Positions 5,668-6,279 of a stretch of 6,279 nt of DNA are shown here, piece after piece (position 1 is the first letter of the stretch; the number at the start of each line of letters is the position of its first letter). Below the pieces are notes generated by a model. It was not told where the DNA came from, made no database searches, and was given only the letters and a program-made list of their open reading frames with translations. The stretch comes from Deltaproteobacteria bacterium (GTDB lineage: Bacteria; Myxococcota_A; Polyangia; Haliangiales; Haliangiaceae): NCBI GenBank assembly GCA_013696695.1, contig JACCYD010000332.1, positions 1-6,279 on the forward strand, in the 5' to 3' direction. Position numbers and translations under genes: made by a program.

Positions 5668-5868
5668 ATGGCACTGCAAAAGAAGCGACGCGGCCCCGCT
5701 CGTACGGCCCAGCAACGATCCGCCTGGATGCGCAAGTCAGGCATGAACCGCCCGACGGTGCAGGCCTGCCCGAACTGCAAAGCACCGCGCGTCCCGCACC
5801 GCGTGTGCATGAGCTGCGGCCAGTACAACGGTCAAACCGTTGTCGTGAAGCAGACCGCGGAAGAGTAA
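5668..5868 (+). CDS. rpmF: 50S ribosomal protein L32
   Basis: This 66-residue basic protein is the large-subunit ribosomal protein L32 (bL32). Its N-terminus, MALQKKRRGPARTAQQRS, matches the conserved family start, which normally reads M-A-V-P-K-R-R-x-S. The middle carries a zinc ribbon, C-P-N-C and C-M-S-C-G, so this is the four-cysteine zinc-binding form rather than the cysteine-free paralogue. A standard GGAG lies seven bases before ATG. A small hairpin, CGGG (5638-5641) with CCCG (5649-5652), precedes the ribosome binding site. The gene lies between yceD and plsX, the arrangement common across bacteria. A perfect 8-base inverted repeat lies within its last codons (5825-5843). Confidence 0.95.
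   Translation: MALQKKRRGPARTAQQRSAWMRKSGMNRPTVQACPNCKAPRVPHRVCMSCGQYNGQTVVVKQTAEE
5825..5843 (+). repeat. Perfect hairpin at the 3' end of rpmF, before plsX
   Basis: ACAACGGT (5825-5832) and ACCGTTGT (5836-5843) are exact inverted copies around a CAA loop. The hairpin lies inside rpmF coding sequence, ending 22 bases before the rpmF stop codon and 29 bases before the plsX CTG. It has no T-run. It could shield the junction, slow ribosomes or mark a processing site, but it could also simply reflect the encoded residues. Confidence 0.45.
5859..5865 (+). promoter_or_regulatory. Ribosome binding site for plsX supporting a CTG start
   Basis: GGAAGAG, made from the last codons of rpmF, lies seven bases before CTG 5873. 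The spacing is normal, and the rpmF stop TAA (5866-5868) lies between the two, which suits re-initiation by the same ribosomes. Confidence 0.5.
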
Positions 5869-5872
5869 CCGC

Positions 5873-6279
5873 CTGCGCGTCGTCGTCGACGCGATGGGTT
5901 CTGATCGCGCGCCGCACCCCGAGGTGCAAGGCGCGCTTCGCGCAGCGCGCGAGCTCGATCTCGAGGTCGAGCTGGTCGGTGATCGTCCGCGCCTCGAAGC
6001 CGAGCTTGCGGCCGCCGGTCGCACGTCCACTGATCGCGTGAGCGTCGTGCACGCTTCGGAGGTCGTGACGATGCACGACCATCCCGCCCAGGCCTATCGC
6101 GCGAAGCCCGACTCGTCGATGCGCGTCGCCGTCACGCGCCTTGCCGACGGCCACGCCGACGCGGTGGTCTCCGCCGGCAACAGCGGAGCGATGCTCGCGT
6201 GCGCGGTGTTCGGTCTCAAGCGGCTGCGCGATGTCGAGCGCCCCGCGATCGTCACCGTGCTGCCCACGCCATCGGGCCC
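5873..6279 (+). CDS. plsX: Phosphate acyltransferase PlsX, N-terminal part, apparent CTG start
   Basis: The window ends after 135 codons of what is normally a protein of about 330-350 residues. PlsX converts acyl-ACP and phosphate to acyl-phosphate, the acyl donor for PlsY in bacterial phospholipid synthesis; it is a peripheral membrane enzyme. Seen motifs are RVVVDAMGSDRAP at the N-terminus (family R-I-A-V-D-A-M-G-G-D-x-A-P), ELVGD (34-38), SSMRVAV, SAGNSGAM (family S-A-G-N-T-G-A), and RPAIVTVLPTPSG (family R-P-A-L-x-x-x-x-P-T-x-x-G). The frame from the upstream stop at 5846-5848 contains no ATG, GTG or TTG before the internal ATG of DAMG at 5894. CTG 5873 aligns with the family's initiating Met and has a GGAAGAG site seven bases upstream. 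Four bases separate it from the rpmF stop, so cotranscription and coupling are likely. Confidence 0.9.
   Translation, partial: MRVVVDAMGSDRAPHPEVQGALRAARELDLEVELVGDRPRLEAELAAAGRTSTDRVSVVHASEVVTMHDHPAQAYRAKPDSSMRVAVTRLADGHADAVVSAGNSGAMLACAVFGLKRLRDVERPAIVTVLPTPSG

Noticed and set aside
5040..5828. Open frame of 262 codons on the minus strand across yceD and rpmF
   Set aside because: Both plus-strand genes are clearly conserved, and the minus-strand product has no family features.

Overview
This is a GC-rich window, with GATCGC-type codons throughout, from a bacterial chromosome. It is most likely from Myxococcota (myxobacteria; a Kofleriaceae, Haliangium or Polyangia-like lineage). That placement is an inference from the transmembrane Ser/Thr kinase with a PEGA-type ectodomain, the Cys-rich lipoprotein, the lipoprotein glycosidase and the codon bias. 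It was not tested by any search. No rRNA, tRNA, CRISPR array, insertion sequence or phage gene is visible, and no gap between genes exceeds about 120 bases.

Layout. (1) Positions 1-175 hold the C-terminal end of tryptophan synthase alpha chain (trpA). An ATGA overlap leads into a small six-cysteine putative lipoprotein (172-570). (2) A 116-base gap contains an imperfect inverted repeat. It is followed by a tightly coupled pair: a short ECF-type sigma factor (687-1202) and a 735-residue membrane Ser/Thr kinase (1195-3402). (3) A GH1 beta-glycosidase-like lipoprotein lies on the minus strand (3392-4990). It is convergent with the kinase, and the two coding regions overlap by 11 bases. (4) A strong sigma70-type promoter (TTGACA-N16-TATACT) at 5019-5046 drives the conserved cluster yceD (DUF177) - rpmF (L32) - plsX to the right. 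plsX runs off the window end.

Most interesting system. The kinase begins with an anti-sigma-type zinc motif (H-x3-C-x2-C), followed by a four-cysteine zinc ribbon, a kinase domain, one membrane segment, an unrecognised ectodomain and a C-terminal PEGA domain. Its start codon lies inside the end of the sigma gene. The layout suggests one polypeptide that both holds and phosphorylates its partner sigma factor in response to an envelope signal. The sigma factor has lost much of the acidic character usual in region 2.2, as would fit control by phosphorylation. This mechanism is inference; the domain order and gene overlap are seen directly.

The yceD-rpmF-plsX cluster links ribosome assembly and phospholipid synthesis, as in many bacteria. 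It shows two unusual expression signals: an almost leaderless yceD transcript, and plsX with no usable ATG, GTG or TTG at the expected start, where a CTG aligns exactly with the family N-terminus.
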